A DNA stretch of 64,000 nucleotides from Xanthobacteraceae bacterium (GTDB lineage: Bacteria; Pseudomonadota; Alphaproteobacteria; Rhizobiales; Xanthobacteraceae). The first letter of the stretch is position 1; every line of letters begins with the position of its first letter. Both the position numbers and the translations under genes were made by a program. Below the pieces are notes generated by a model. That model saw only the letters and a list, made by a program, of their open reading frames with translations, was not told where the DNA came from and did not search any database. Location: positions 124,001 through 188,000 of the forward strand of contig JALHMF010000002.1 of the NCBI GenBank assembly GCA_022844205.1, in the 5' to 3' direction. Below are positions 8,680-17,732 of the stretch, piece after piece.

Positions 8680-9404
8680 AACCGATCGTCACCGATGAGG
8701 AAATCCTGTCGCGGCTCCTGCATCGGGACGGGCTTGTGCTGGTGCTCGACAAGCCGGCGGGCATCGCCGTGCATCACGGCCCCAAGGGTGGCGAGACGCT
8801 GACCGATCATCTCGATGTCCTGCGCTTCGGATTGCCAAATCCGCCTGAACTCGCGCACCGGCTCGACAAGGACACGTCCGGCTGTCTCGTCCTTGGACGT
8901 CATCGCAAGGCGCTGGCGAAACTCGGCGATCTCTTCGCGCAGGGCAAAGTCGGCAAAACCTATGTTGCGGTCGTTCGCGGTTCGCCTTCCGAAGAAAGCG
9001 GACGGATCGAACTGAAGCTGAAAAAGCGCTCTCCCACGCGCGGCTGGTGGGTCGCGGTCGATCCCGAAGGCCAGCAGGCGATCACGGACTGGCGGGTTCT
9101 TCGGCGCGGTGAGAATTTTTCCGTAGTGGCGGCTTCGCCGCTCACCGGCCGCACGCACCAGATTCGTGCGCATTTCGCGGCCGCAGGCTTTCCGGTGCTG
9201 GGCGACAGGATTTACGGACGCGAGCCCGCTCCGCCTTCGGGTCCGATGCTGCATCTCCATTCCCGCCGCATCGTGCTGCCGATGAATAAAAAAGGCCCGC
9301 TAACGGTGAGCGCGCCGTTGCCGCCGCATATCAACGCGACACTCGCCTCCCTCGGCATTGAAACGGCCAGCATCGAGCGGGAAGCGGACGCAGCTTTTTC
9401 GTGA
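8676..9404 (+). CDS. RluA-family pseudouridine synthase
   Basis: A 242-residue RNA pseudouridine synthase. The catalytic motif is [16 protein letters not shown] with the essential Asp in RLDKDTSG. Other hallmarks are [45 protein letters not shown] and the C-terminal LHLHSRRI. There is no S4 domain, and the length fits the compact RluA/TruC-like group. The start appears to be TTG 8676, which overlaps the macrodomain stop (TTGA) and follows GGGG at a suitable distance; no ATG lies upstream of the core in frame. The target (rRNA or tRNA site) is unknown. It converges on glk with 1 bp between stops. Confidence 0.9.
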   Translation: MKPIVTDEEILSRLLHRDGLVLVLDKPAGIAVHHGPKGGETLTDHLDVLRFGLPNPPELAHRLDKDTSGCLVLGRHRKALAKLGDLFAQGKVGKTYVAVVRGSPSEESGRIELKLKKRSPTRGWWVAVDPEGQQAITDWRVLRRGENFSVVAASPLTGRTHQIRAHFAAAGFPVLGDRIYGREPAPPSGPMLHLHSRRIVLPMNKKGPLTVSAPLPPHINATLASLGIETASIEREADAAFS

Positions 9405-9405
9405 C

Positions 9406-10344
9406 CTAGCCGCGCGGCGGCAGTTCGGCGGTCAACCTTGCGGCGCCGAGCAGCCCCGGCGTTTCGTGAATGATGACTTTGGTGGGAATGGCCATGAGAC
9501 GGTTCTGGTAGGGCGGATGATCCTCGAACGCCTTTCGGAAAGGCGAGTTCGGGATGAACGGCCCGAGCGAGCGCCCAAGTCCGCCCGCGATGAAAACGCC
9601 GCCCCGCGCATCGAAGGCAAGGGCAAGATCGCCCGCGACCCGACCAAAAAATTGCAGGAAGAGATCGATTGTGCTGCGCGCGGTTTTACTACGCTCATGC
9701 GCGGCGCCGATGATCGCTTCGGAACCGGCCTGTTCGCCGGTGAGAATGCGATGCAACCGTACTAGACCGGGACCCGATAGGATGTGCTCGACCGCAACCG
9801 CACCGGTTTCTCTCGATATTTGTTCGATCACGTGCATTTCATCCGCCGTGATGGCACCCAGCCGCATGTGGCCGGCCTCGCTGGCGAAGGCATGAACGCG
9901 GTTCTTGCCTTTCAGCAGCAAAGCCGAACCAAACCCGGTGCCGGGACCGCAGACCAGCACCGCCCGCCTCGGATCGCTCCTGACCCCGCCGGCACCGAAC
10001 AGTTCGGACGCCTTCAGCGCACCAACCGAATGCGCGACCGCGATGAAATCGTTCACCACCAGCATCCGCCCGATCCGGAACTTCTTGCGCAATTCCCGCT
10101 GTGAAAATGACCATGCGCGATTGGTCAGGATCACGTAATCGCTGTCGACGGGTGCTGCGACGGCCAGCACGCAGGAAGCTGGCCACCAAGGTGCAAGTAC
10201 CCTCATCATCTCACCGAAAAGATCGAAGATGTTCCTGAATTGATCGTTGGAGACAATGTGAACGGCCTCGAGATGGCCGCCACGCGACCGAGCGAAGCGC
10301 GTATTCGTTCCGCCCATGTCGATTACGAGAACTGGAGATTTCAT
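9406..10344 (-). CDS. glk: Glucokinase
   Basis: A 312-residue bacterial glucokinase of the Glk (ROK-unrelated) family that phosphorylates glucose with ATP. The phosphate-binding motif LVIDMGGTNTRFA lies at residues 5-17, VVNDFIAVAHSV carries the catalytic Asp, and GPGTGFGSALL, SEAGHM and VFIAGGLGRSLGPFI are the remaining sugar- and ATP-site segments. ATG 10344 is preferred over an upstream in-frame codon because it puts the phosphate-binding loop at the N-terminus. It is monocistronic as far as I can see, convergent with the RluA-type gene. About 75 bp separates its start from the remnant at 10421-10815. Confidence 0.9.
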   Translation of the reverse strand: MKSPVLVIDMGGTNTRFARSRGGHLEAVHIVSNDQFRNIFDLFGEMMRVLAPWWPASCVLAVAAPVDSDYVILTNRAWSFSQRELRKKFRIGRMLVVNDFIAVAHSVGALKASELFGAGGVRSDPRRAVLVCGPGTGFGSALLLKGKNRVHAFASEAGHMRLGAITADEMHVIEQISRETGAVAVEHILSGPGLVRLHRILTGEQAGSEAIIGAAHERSKTARSTIDLFLQFFGRVAGDLALAFDARGGVFIAGGLGRSLGPFIPNSPFRKAFEDHPPYQNRLMAIPTKVIIHETPGLLGAARLTAELPPRG

Positions 10345-10420
10345 GATCCCATCATTGATCGTGGCGAATGGAGAGATCAATGGCCGATCCGGCAGTTCCC
10401 GCTGGCACGTTGAAAGCCGG

Positions 10421-10815
10421 CTACGCTCTGTTTAGATTGGTGAAAACACCATAAACGCCATCGGGGAGAATGTTTTGCAGAAGTTTTTGATTGCCCCGGC
10501 AAGCAATGGCGCTTACGCCACGAACCCGCAGAAACGGTCGGGATGCTTCGCGCACAGCTCCGCCATTCCGTCGTTGGCGATCTTGCACAGATCCTCGTTC
10601 ATGCTGGCTGGTGCGAATTCTTCCGGCGGCGGCAGCGCAACGGAAATGATCTGCTTGTAATCGCTGAACGGATCCATCGACCGGAAGCGTGCGTCGAGGT
10701 CGTGGATCGCGGGAATGTTGCGGATACGTTTGCCAATGTCCTTGTGGCCCGAAGCGACCTCCTCGATTTTCTGGAAGCAGGCTTTCGGGAAAAAATGATT
10801 GGCGTCGATCCGCAT
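10421..10815 (-). pseudogene. Decayed amidohydrolase (aminocarboxymuconate-semialdehyde decarboxylase-like)
   Basis: From ATG 10815 a frame reads MRIDANHFFPKACFQKIEEV, then MDPFSDYKQIISVALPPPEEF and IANDGMAELCAKHPDRFCGFVA, and stops at 10513. This matches the first ~100 residues of an amidohydrolase_2 enzyme (normally about 330 residues); the HxH metal motif is already lost (N-H-F). Beyond the stop, another frame reads DGVYGVFTNLNRA, resembling the next conserved block (GVQIFTN), before ending. Catalytic histidines and aspartate downstream are missing. I read it as a frameshifted and truncated remnant, possibly of an aromatic-degradation gene next to the box island. A short functional protein is less likely. 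Confidence 0.65.
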
Positions 10816-11063
10816 TGTTTGCTCCTTGCAGGGCTCTTGATCGCACGGCGGCGGCTTTGGCTGCAACTTTCACAGGACCTGTGGCTTTCTGGCCCGGGCA
10901 AATTCGGCTTGAATCCCAGGCAGTAACAGGCAACGCTTCTTTTGCTGCAATCTTCGCGAAAACTGAACGAGAATGCCGCTGCAGGCAAGGGAAACGATCC
11001 GCCTGTTCAATCGTTTGCAAGCAGCCGTGTGATGGCGTGCAGTTCAAACTCCAGGGTCATGCA

Positions 11064-12131
11064 ATGAAAAGCAGGTTGTTTCCCGGTCTGGTAGTCTTGC
11101 TCTATCTCATCGCGCCGTCGGCTTTAGCGCAAACCGAGCCGCCGAAATTTCACACAAACCAGTCCTACATCGAAGACGTGACGCGCCGGACATCGATCCC
11201 TGTCGACGACACGCGCAAGATGTTCGATCTGGTTCTGGGAAGCCTGCCGGATCGCGTCACGGTCTTTCCGACGGAGAATTACTATTACTTCTACTTCTTT
11301 CACAACGGCATACGCTACGCAGGCAACTTCCGGCTCGATCCGGAAAACCGCGACAACGGCAAGATCAACTTCGCCTACTTTGTCGAGCTGACGGAGTGGA
11401 AATCGCGTGAGGGCGTGAGCTATGCGCTGCTTGGAAGAGATGAAGGCGTGATCGTCGAGAAGGTGGAACCGCTGCTCTATCGGGTAACGTCCGGCGCCAA
11501 GAGCGTGCTCTTCACCCTCAACGATCTTTCGGCGGCCGTGCCGCCCGCAGAAGCGCTCGGCTCCGACGATAAATTTATCGGTCCCATTTTCGATGAATCC
11601 GGTATCCGCTTTTTTCTCGTCTTCAATGCGCGGTTAAAACTCTTTCACTACCTTCTCGACGAAACGATCCAGGTGGCGGATGAGCTTGTGCCTTCCGGCA
11701 AGGGCGATCGTCTGCTGATCGGGAGGCGCACCGGATTTGCCTACTATCGCGATCACAAATTACCGCGAAAGATTCTCGTCGGCGTATTCGGTGCCAATGC
11801 CGATATCAACAATTATTTCGACGGCCCGTTCGACCAGTTACCCGATAATTTCATCAAGGGTGAAGAATTGCGCGATGCGATCATCGCAGCCGATCCAACC
11901 CAGAAAGGAAAGATCGACCGTTATGGCAATTCACCCGGCGGCAGCTCGCGCTATCTGATCGGGCCGTATATTTATTACAGCAACGAATCCGAACTCGAGA
12001 TGTTCGACCGCTGTGCGAACGACAAAAAAATACCGGCCGATCTCTATCACGCCTGCTTTGCGGTGAATGACGGAGGCGATCCACCTCCATCCGCGCGGGC
12101 AAAGGCAAATATAAAAGCTAAGAAGCGCTGA
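11064..12131 (+). CDS. Secreted hypothetical protein
   Basis: A 355-residue protein starting at ATG 11064 with AGGG about 8 nt upstream. Residues 1-23 form a clear Sec signal peptide (a hydrophobic core FPGLVVLLYLIAPSA, with a likely cut at ALA-QTEP), so the mature protein is periplasmic or exported. The mature part is rich in aromatic residues (ENYYYFYFFHNG, SSRYLIGPYIYYSN) and ends in a lysine-rich tail (KANIKAKKR). I do not recognise a domain. It ends 2 bp from the convergent monooxygenase gene. The roughly 250 bp upstream contain no gene apart from the amidohydrolase remnant. Function unknown. Confidence 0.85.
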   Translation: MKSRLFPGLVVLLYLIAPSALAQTEPPKFHTNQSYIEDVTRRTSIPVDDTRKMFDLVLGSLPDRVTVFPTENYYYFYFFHNGIRYAGNFRLDPENRDNGKINFAYFVELTEWKSREGVSYALLGRDEGVIVEKVEPLLYRVTSGAKSVLFTLNDLSAAVPPAEALGSDDKFIGPIFDESGIRFFLVFNARLKLFHYLLDETIQVADELVPSGKGDRLLIGRRTGFAYYRDHKLPRKILVGVFGANADINNYFDGPFDQLPDNFIKGEELRDAIIAADPTQKGKIDRYGNSPGGSSRYLIGPYIYYSNESELEMFDRCANDKKIPADLYHACFAVNDGGDPPPSARAKANIKAKKR

Positions 12132-12133
12132 AT

Positions 12134-13270
12134 TCAGTTCAGAACGCGGCCGCTCGCTTCGTATTGCGCGACAAAGCCAGGGGAAAGACGGCGCAATTTG
12201 TCAGGCTCGATACGACCCGATCGCGTGATGTAGCTCATCGCAAAATCGAGCGGCGCGCGTTGCATGTGCTCGGGAAAATTCTCGTACCAACCCGCACTGG
12301 CGACGGCTCCGTTGACAATCTTATCCAAGACGGGCCTGCGGGCGGATTCGTAGCGTTCCAGCGACTGGCCGATATTGCCCCCGCCATCCGCAAGCGCCCG
12401 GTCCAATGCGATGGCATCTTCCATCGCAAGCCGCGTGCCCGATCCGATAGAAAAATGCGCGGTGTGCGCGGCGTCTCCGATGATGACGCAGTTTTTCTCG
12501 CTCCAGCGTCCGCAGCGCACCACCGGAAATCTGCGCCATATCGAATGGTTCGAGATCAGTCGGGTTCCGTCGAGTGCATCCGCAAAAATCCGTTCGCAAC
12601 GCACGATCGTCTCCTGCTCGTTCATTGTCTCGAAGCCACCTTTGGCAAACGTTTCTGCATCCGTCTCAACGATGAACGTGCTCATTCCGGGCTGATAGCG
12701 ATAATGATGCGCGTTGAAGAAACCTCCGTCCGCTTCGCAAAAAGTCTGTGTGAGCGTGCTGAATTCCTTAGCCGCGCCAAACCATGCGAAGCGGTTGTTG
12801 AGATATTCGACGCTCGCATCAAGCCGGTCTGCATAAGTCCGCCGCACCAGTGAATTCACACCATCGGCGCCGACGATCAGGTCCACGTCCGCAAGTTCCG
12901 GCAATGTGGCAACCGGGCGCTCATAAACCTGTTCAACGCCGGCATCGCGAGCCCGCTTCTGCAGGAACCGCAACAATTGCAGGCGCCCGATGGCGGCAAA
13001 ACCAATTCCATCGATCGCGATCCGCTCGCCGCGATGAACCAGCGTGATGTCGCGCCACGATTCCAGAAGCGGGCTGATCGCCTGATAGGTTTCGGGATCG
13101 TCCTCGTTCAGGAATTCCAGCGCGCGATCCGAGAATACGACGCCGAAGCCGAAGGTGGCGTCCGCACGATTCTGTTCAAAAATCCGCACGTCCGCATTCT
13201 TGTACCGGCGTTTCAACAGATAGCCGAGATAGAGCCCTGCCGGTCCCGCCCCGAGAATGGCGACGCGCAT
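12134..13270 (-). CDS. FAD-dependent aromatic CoA-thioester-type hydroxylase
   Basis: A 378-residue class A flavin monooxygenase. It shows the dinucleotide fold AILGAGPAGLYLGYLLK, the DG motif LIVGADGVNSLVR, and the GD motif CVIIGDAAHTAHFSIGSGT followed by RLAMEDAIALDRAL. The HFSIGSGT-(K/R)LAMEDA pattern is characteristic of salicylyl-CoA 5-hydroxylase and of the N-terminal half of anthraniloyl-CoA monooxygenase/reductase. Here only the hydroxylase half is present, with no old-yellow-enzyme half. It starts 2 bp after boxA and so is the last gene of the boxCBA transcript. I infer a peripheral role, hydroxylating or dehydroxylating a substituted benzoyl-CoA. A free-acid hydroxylase is the alternative. 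Confidence 0.8.
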   Translation of the reverse strand: MRVAILGAGPAGLYLGYLLKRRYKNADVRIFEQNRADATFGFGVVFSDRALEFLNEDDPETYQAISPLLESWRDITLVHRGERIAIDGIGFAAIGRLQLLRFLQKRARDAGVEQVYERPVATLPELADVDLIVGADGVNSLVRRTYADRLDASVEYLNNRFAWFGAAKEFSTLTQTFCEADGGFFNAHHYRYQPGMSTFIVETDAETFAKGGFETMNEQETIVRCERIFADALDGTRLISNHSIWRRFPVVRCGRWSEKNCVIIGDAAHTAHFSIGSGTRLAMEDAIALDRALADGGGNIGQSLERYESARRPVLDKIVNGAVASAGWYENFPEHMQRAPLDFAMSYITRSGRIEPDKLRRLSPGFVAQYEASGRVLN

Positions 13271-13272
13271 GT

Positions 13273-14496
13273 TCAGTAAGTTTCTACGTGATAGCGCCCC
13301 TGGTCACGCATCTGGGCGCGGGTCTCGTGCCAGTGAATTCCAAATTGCGCGCAGATGAACTCAAACGATTTCTCCACGCCTTCTTCCATCCCACGCAGTC
13401 CGCAGACATAAATATGCGTCGTGCCGCGTTTCAACAGCATGGCAAGATCGGACGCGCGCGTACGCATCCGATCCTGCACATATTCTTTTTTTACAGGGTC
13501 GATGCGTGAAAACACGAGTTCCTGATCCATCAGCTTCTTCGGCACTTTCTGCAACGGGCCGAAATAGGGCAATTCCTGAGGGGTTCTCGCACCGAAAAAA
13601 AGATAAAGCCTTCCGTGAGCGCTTGGCATCGAACGACGGCGGCGTTCGGTGAATGCCCGGAACGGTGCGGAACCGGTACCCGTGCAAATCATGATGATGT
13701 CCGCAGCCGGGTCGTCCGGCATCAGAAAAGTCGAGCCGAAGGGGCCCGCGACTTTCACTTTGTCGCCCTGCTTCAGGTCGCAGACATAGTTGGAGGCAAG
13801 TCCGCGTTGCTCGCTTCCGTCGGCGTTTTTTTCCGCAACGCGCTTCACCGTGAGCGAAAGATTATTGGTATTGGGCCGCTCGCCATCGCGCGGGCTCGCC
13901 ACCGAATAAAGACGCATTGGATGTGGCCTTCCGTTTTTTGCGGTGCCGGGTAATACAATCCCGATGCTTTGACCCTCCAGCACGGGAAAAGCATTCGCCC
14001 CAAAATCCAGAATGATGTGGCGGATGTCCGAACTGGCATTCTCCGCGGTCAGCCGGAAATTTCCGGTGACGGTCGCCTCGATCGGATTGCTGCGGCTGAA
14101 GAGATTGATGCGGGGCTTCGCGGAAGAGGCCGGCGCACGAACCTTCCCACCAGAGCCTTTATGCGCATCGGCAAGCAATGCGGCCGCTTCTTCATCGACC
14201 GCTTCGATGGCCGCACCCGCATCACCATAACCACTTTCTCCCGCCCCAACTTCTGGCAAATCCGTCCACGAAAACTGTTCATCGAGGGAAAACGGTTTTT
14301 GCACCATCACGAAGTGATTGATCGAGCCGGTCGGGCATGGAGAAACACAATCCATGCAGAAATTGCATTTGTCGATATCCACGACGTAGTTGTTGGAATC
14401 GTGCGTGACCGCACCGACAGGACAAGTAGCCTCACAGGTGTTGCAGCGGATGCAGACCGCTGGATCAATCAGGTGTTGTTTGACCGGCGCAGTCAT
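13273..14496 (-). CDS. boxA: Benzoyl-CoA 2,3-epoxidase reductase component
   Basis: BoxA carries electrons from NADPH to the BoxB epoxidase in aerobic benzoyl-CoA degradation. The 407-residue product has two N-terminal 4Fe-4S motifs, CIRCNTCEATCP (residues 15-26) and CNFCMDCVSPCP (about 44-55). A linker follows, then a ferredoxin-NADP reductase module: MRLYSVASPRDGE for FAD, ICTGTGSAPFRAF for NADPH and the C-terminal YVCGLRGMEEGV. Its length fits the family. It lies 11 bp downstream of boxB in the operon order boxC-boxB-boxA-monooxygenase. Confidence 0.96.
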   Translation of the reverse strand: MTAPVKQHLIDPAVCIRCNTCEATCPVGAVTHDSNNYVVDIDKCNFCMDCVSPCPTGSINHFVMVQKPFSLDEQFSWTDLPEVGAGESGYGDAGAAIEAVDEEAAALLADAHKGSGGKVRAPASSAKPRINLFSRSNPIEATVTGNFRLTAENASSDIRHIILDFGANAFPVLEGQSIGIVLPGTAKNGRPHPMRLYSVASPRDGERPNTNNLSLTVKRVAEKNADGSEQRGLASNYVCDLKQGDKVKVAGPFGSTFLMPDDPAADIIMICTGTGSAPFRAFTERRRRSMPSAHGRLYLFFGARTPQELPYFGPLQKVPKKLMDQELVFSRIDPVKKEYVQDRMRTRASDLAMLLKRGTTHIYVCGLRGMEEGVEKSFEFICAQFGIHWHETRAQMRDQGRYHVETY

Positions 14497-14507
14497 TCGG
14501 GTTCGCT

Positions 14508-15953
14508 TCAGTCTGAAATCTTCACGTACTCGAAATCGCCCGGCTTGTTGTCGATTCCTACCTTCGGTGCCGAGATCCAGCTCGCGAACTTTCCGGGCTC
14601 AAGTTCGGGTTTCATCAGGTCTTCAATAAAATCGCGATCGGATTCGGAGGGCAGATATTTTTCTTTCACGCTATCCCACTGGTCACCCGGCACAAGGTTG
14701 CCATCAGCATCGGCCTCCATGCTCGAAAATTCCCCGATGTGCCGATGGAATGCGACACTCGGCAGCTTGATCGCGAATGGAATATTGTATTTTTCAATGA
14801 TCCGGTTCCAACGGCCAACCCCGCCGTTGCAATCGTCCACGAAATCGTCACGAAGACGCATGTTAAGCGCGGAGAGTGCAGGCACATCCTGCCTTGCAAT
14901 CTTGCCATCGGCGAAGCGAAGCAAGGGATAGCTGCCGTTTTCAAGCTGATGATCGTCCTCAAGCTTGTCTTCCCGGAAACGGCCCTTGATTCCTGCGTGG
15001 AACGCGTTGGCCGCGTTGGTCGAAATTTCATTCCCGAAGAGATCGAGTGTCAGCGAGAAGTGCAGGTTCGCCTTCTTCTGTAAGGTCGGCAGATCGATCA
15101 CGCCGAGCTTTCGCACGGCTGCGATGTCGTGGGGATCTTCGATTCCGGCTTTCTTCATTTCCGCGCATGTCCGTTCGATCACGCGGCCAACGCCAGTTTC
15201 GCCAACGAACATATGATGCGCTTCCTCGGTCAGCATGAAGCGTGTGGTACGCGACAGCGGATCGAAGCCCGATTGCGCAAGCGCCTCGAGCTGCATCTTT
15301 CCATCCCGGTCGGTGAAGTAGGTGAACATGAAAAACGAAAGCCAATCGGGCGTCTTTTCGTTGAAGGCGCCAAGCATGCGCGGGGAATCTTCGTCGCCTG
15401 AGCGGCGCTCCAATAGCGCCTCCGCTTCGTCGCGGCCGTCGCTACCAAAATATTTTTGCAGGAGATAAACCATCGCCCAGAGATGACGTCCCTCTTCCAC
15501 GTTCACCTGGAAAAGATTCCGCATATCGTAGAGCGAAGGCGCGGTCTTACCGAGAAACCGCTGCTGCTCCACCGATGCCGGTTCCGTATCGCCCTGGATG
15601 ACAATCAGACGGCGTAGCATCGCGCGATATTCGCCCGGCACTTCCTGCCATACGTTTTCACCCTTGTGCGCACCGAATGCGATCTTGCGCTCGTTCACCT
15701 GGGGGGCGAGCAGGATGCCCCATTTGTAATCGGGCATCTTCACATAATCGAATTTCGCCCATCCTTTTGGATCCACGCTGACGGCAGTACGCAGATACAC
15801 GAGCGACCCCTGGAAGCCGTCCGGCCCCATATCGTTCCACCAGTTGATGTAACCCGGGTGCCACTTTTCCAGCGCCTTCTTGACGCGCGAATCGGCATTG
15901 AGCCCGACATTGTTCGGAATGAGTCCGTCGTAATCTACATTCATCAGGTTCAT
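14508..15953 (-). CDS. boxB: Benzoyl-CoA 2,3-epoxidase oxygenase component
   Basis: BoxB is the di-iron oxygenase that epoxidises the aromatic ring of benzoyl-CoA at C2-C3. The product has 481 residues, beginning MNLMNVDYDGLIPNNVGL, typical of the family. Carboxylate/histidine iron ligands are seen in VEEGRHLWAMVYLL and LTEEAHHMFVGE. RLRDDFVDDCNGGVGRWNRI is a conserved substrate-side segment. ATG 15953 and the internal ATG three codons later are both possible starts. It begins 2 bp after boxC and is followed by boxA, so all three are translated from one transcript. Confidence 0.96.
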   Translation of the reverse strand: MNLMNVDYDGLIPNNVGLNADSRVKKALEKWHPGYINWWNDMGPDGFQGSLVYLRTAVSVDPKGWAKFDYVKMPDYKWGILLAPQVNERKIAFGAHKGENVWQEVPGEYRAMLRRLIVIQGDTEPASVEQQRFLGKTAPSLYDMRNLFQVNVEEGRHLWAMVYLLQKYFGSDGRDEAEALLERRSGDEDSPRMLGAFNEKTPDWLSFFMFTYFTDRDGKMQLEALAQSGFDPLSRTTRFMLTEEAHHMFVGETGVGRVIERTCAEMKKAGIEDPHDIAAVRKLGVIDLPTLQKKANLHFSLTLDLFGNEISTNAANAFHAGIKGRFREDKLEDDHQLENGSYPLLRFADGKIARQDVPALSALNMRLRDDFVDDCNGGVGRWNRIIEKYNIPFAIKLPSVAFHRHIGEFSSMEADADGNLVPGDQWDSVKEKYLPSESDRDFIEDLMKPELEPGKFASWISAPKVGIDNKPGDFEYVKISD

Positions 15954-15955
15954 GG

Positions 15956-17614
15956 TCAGACCCTCTCCTTATTGAACGTCGGTTGCACGCCCGACCCGTA
16001 CAGCGACAACGAACCTTTTTCACCAACCGCATTCGGCCGCTGAAAAATCCAGTTTTGCCAGGCCGTCAACCGGCCGAAGATTTTCGTTTCCATCGTTTCC
16101 GGCCCGGCGAACCGCAGGTTCGCTTCCATGCCTGTAAGCGCGTCAGGAGAAAAACTGCTGCGCTCCTCGAACATCACGCGCAGTTCGTCGTCCCAGTCGA
16201 AATCCTCATAGGCAAAGGTGATCAGGCCCAATGCCTCGGACGCATCGCCTTCGATCTTCTCACCGATGCGCGCTTTCAACTTTTCAACCGTTTCTGGTTC
16301 ACCCAGAAAGCGTGTCTGCATCCTCGTGAGTCCGTTGCCCATCGGGTAGAAACCGAAATTGGCTTCCCCCAGAACAATCGCAGCAGGCGGACGATTGTCG
16401 CCTTCGCGACTGCCAATCAGCATCACGGAGCGGTCGGCGGCGAGCACGAGTTCGGCCAGTGTGCCGGCAAAACAAGTGCCGGGCTCAACCAGAGCGAACA
16501 GGCTCTTTGCCGTCACGTCCACTCGCTTCAAGACTCGTTTCAGATAATGACGGACTTCACGCATCAGCCAGTCGTTCTGATGCGCAATCAGGAAGGCGTC
16601 GTGGCTCAACACCCCCTCTGCATCGCCTTCGGTGCGGAAGACGAGAATGCCGACTTCGGATTGATTGGTGCGCAGATGCAGAATCGCGTCGTCGAGTTCG
16701 CGTGCGAGCGCAAGCGGCCAGAATGCAGCACCCAGCGCATGCGCTGCCTCAAGCGTCGCAGGAGCCAAATCCTTCGGCGCGCGCACCGTCACAAACGCGA
16801 TGCCTTGCTCGCGCTTTACCTCGATCGAAACGTTCGGGTAGCTCACTGAATCACCGTCAATCTTGCGGTCGAGCGGCGTCAGCTTGATTCCTTTCGCATC
16901 CTTCGGGCGGTCGGACTTGCTCGCGATCTCGTGCGCGCGTGTTTTCACCGCTTCATTCCATTTGGAATTTGGGACCACTTCGTCAACGAGCCGCCAGTCC
17001 ACCGCTTTCTTGCCGCGGATACCCTCTTCGACGGAGCAGAAGAAATCCGCAAGATCGCGGCGCACTTTTCTTTTGTCGCTGACGCGTGTCAGCCCGCCGG
17101 TTCCCGGCAGCACGGCGAGCAGCGGCGTCTCCGGGAGCGAGACGGTCGAACGCCGGTCATCCACAAGCATGATGTAGTCGGTGGCAAGCGCCAGTTCGTA
17201 GCCGCCACCGGCGGCGGTTCCGTTCACCGCGCAAAGATACGTCTGTCTGGAATTTTCCGTCGCATCCTCGATCGAGAGGCGAGTCTCGTTGGTGAATTTA
17301 CAAAAATTCACCTTGTGCCCGTGCGTAGACTTGCCGAGCATGCGGATATTCGCGCCGGCGCAGAAAACATTTTCCTTGCCGGACTTGATCACGACAGCGC
17401 GCACTTCGGGATGCTCGAAGCGTAGGCGCTGCACAGCGTCGTATAGTTCGATATCGACGCCGAGATCATAGGAATTGAGTTTCAGCTCGTAACCTTCGAA
17501 CAGGCCGCCTGCGGGATCGACGTCCATCACGAGATTGGCGACATCTTCATCAAGCTCGATCTTCCAATGCCGGTAGCGGCTAGGATCGGTCTGAAAATCG
17601 ATCTGTTGAGGCAT
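15956..17614 (-). CDS. boxC: 2,3-epoxybenzoyl-CoA dihydrolase (ring opening)
   Basis: BoxC adds two waters to 2,3-epoxybenzoyl-CoA, giving 3,4-dehydroadipyl-CoA semialdehyde and formate. The 552-residue product has a crotonase-like N-terminal domain: CAGANIRMLGKSTH, the oxyanion segment NGTAAGGGYELALATDYIM and LPETPLLAVLPGTGGLTRV, followed by the second crotonase-like half typical of BoxC. The start is ATG 17614. It is the first gene of boxCBA-monooxygenase, preceded by a promoter with TATAAT and TGCA motifs. Length and sequence are normal for the family. Confidence 0.96.
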   Translation of the reverse strand: MPQQIDFQTDPSRYRHWKIELDEDVANLVMDVDPAGGLFEGYELKLNSYDLGVDIELYDAVQRLRFEHPEVRAVVIKSGKENVFCAGANIRMLGKSTHGHKVNFCKFTNETRLSIEDATENSRQTYLCAVNGTAAGGGYELALATDYIMLVDDRRSTVSLPETPLLAVLPGTGGLTRVSDKRKVRRDLADFFCSVEEGIRGKKAVDWRLVDEVVPNSKWNEAVKTRAHEIASKSDRPKDAKGIKLTPLDRKIDGDSVSYPNVSIEVKREQGIAFVTVRAPKDLAPATLEAAHALGAAFWPLALARELDDAILHLRTNQSEVGILVFRTEGDAEGVLSHDAFLIAHQNDWLMREVRHYLKRVLKRVDVTAKSLFALVEPGTCFAGTLAELVLAADRSVMLIGSREGDNRPPAAIVLGEANFGFYPMGNGLTRMQTRFLGEPETVEKLKARIGEKIEGDASEALGLITFAYEDFDWDDELRVMFEERSSFSPDALTGMEANLRFAGPETMETKIFGRLTAWQNWIFQRPNAVGEKGSLSLYGSGVQPTFNKERV

Positions 17615-17649
17615 CGGCGCGCTCCGGAAGGCTTTTTTACCTTAGATGA

Positions 17650-17681
17650 ATTATAATGCATGTTGATATGCTCGCAATGCA
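17650..17681 (-). promoter_or_regulatory. Predicted boxC promoter with BoxR half-sites
   Basis: On the minus strand I read a -35 TTGCGA (17677-17672), a 16-bp spacer, and a perfect -10 TATAAT (17655-17650), about 35 bp before the boxC start. Two TGCA tetramers, each inside ATGCAT, lie at 17657-17660 next to the -10 and at 17678-17681 just upstream of the -35; a third is at 17727-17730. TGCA is the known half-site of the related regulator BzdR, so BoxR bound here would block RNA polymerase. The gap 17615-17732 holds nothing else I can identify. Confidence 0.65.
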
Positions 17682-17732
17682 TTTTCGTGCCGATGACGAA
17701 TTTATAAACGCGTAAATTCAAGCACTTGCAGT

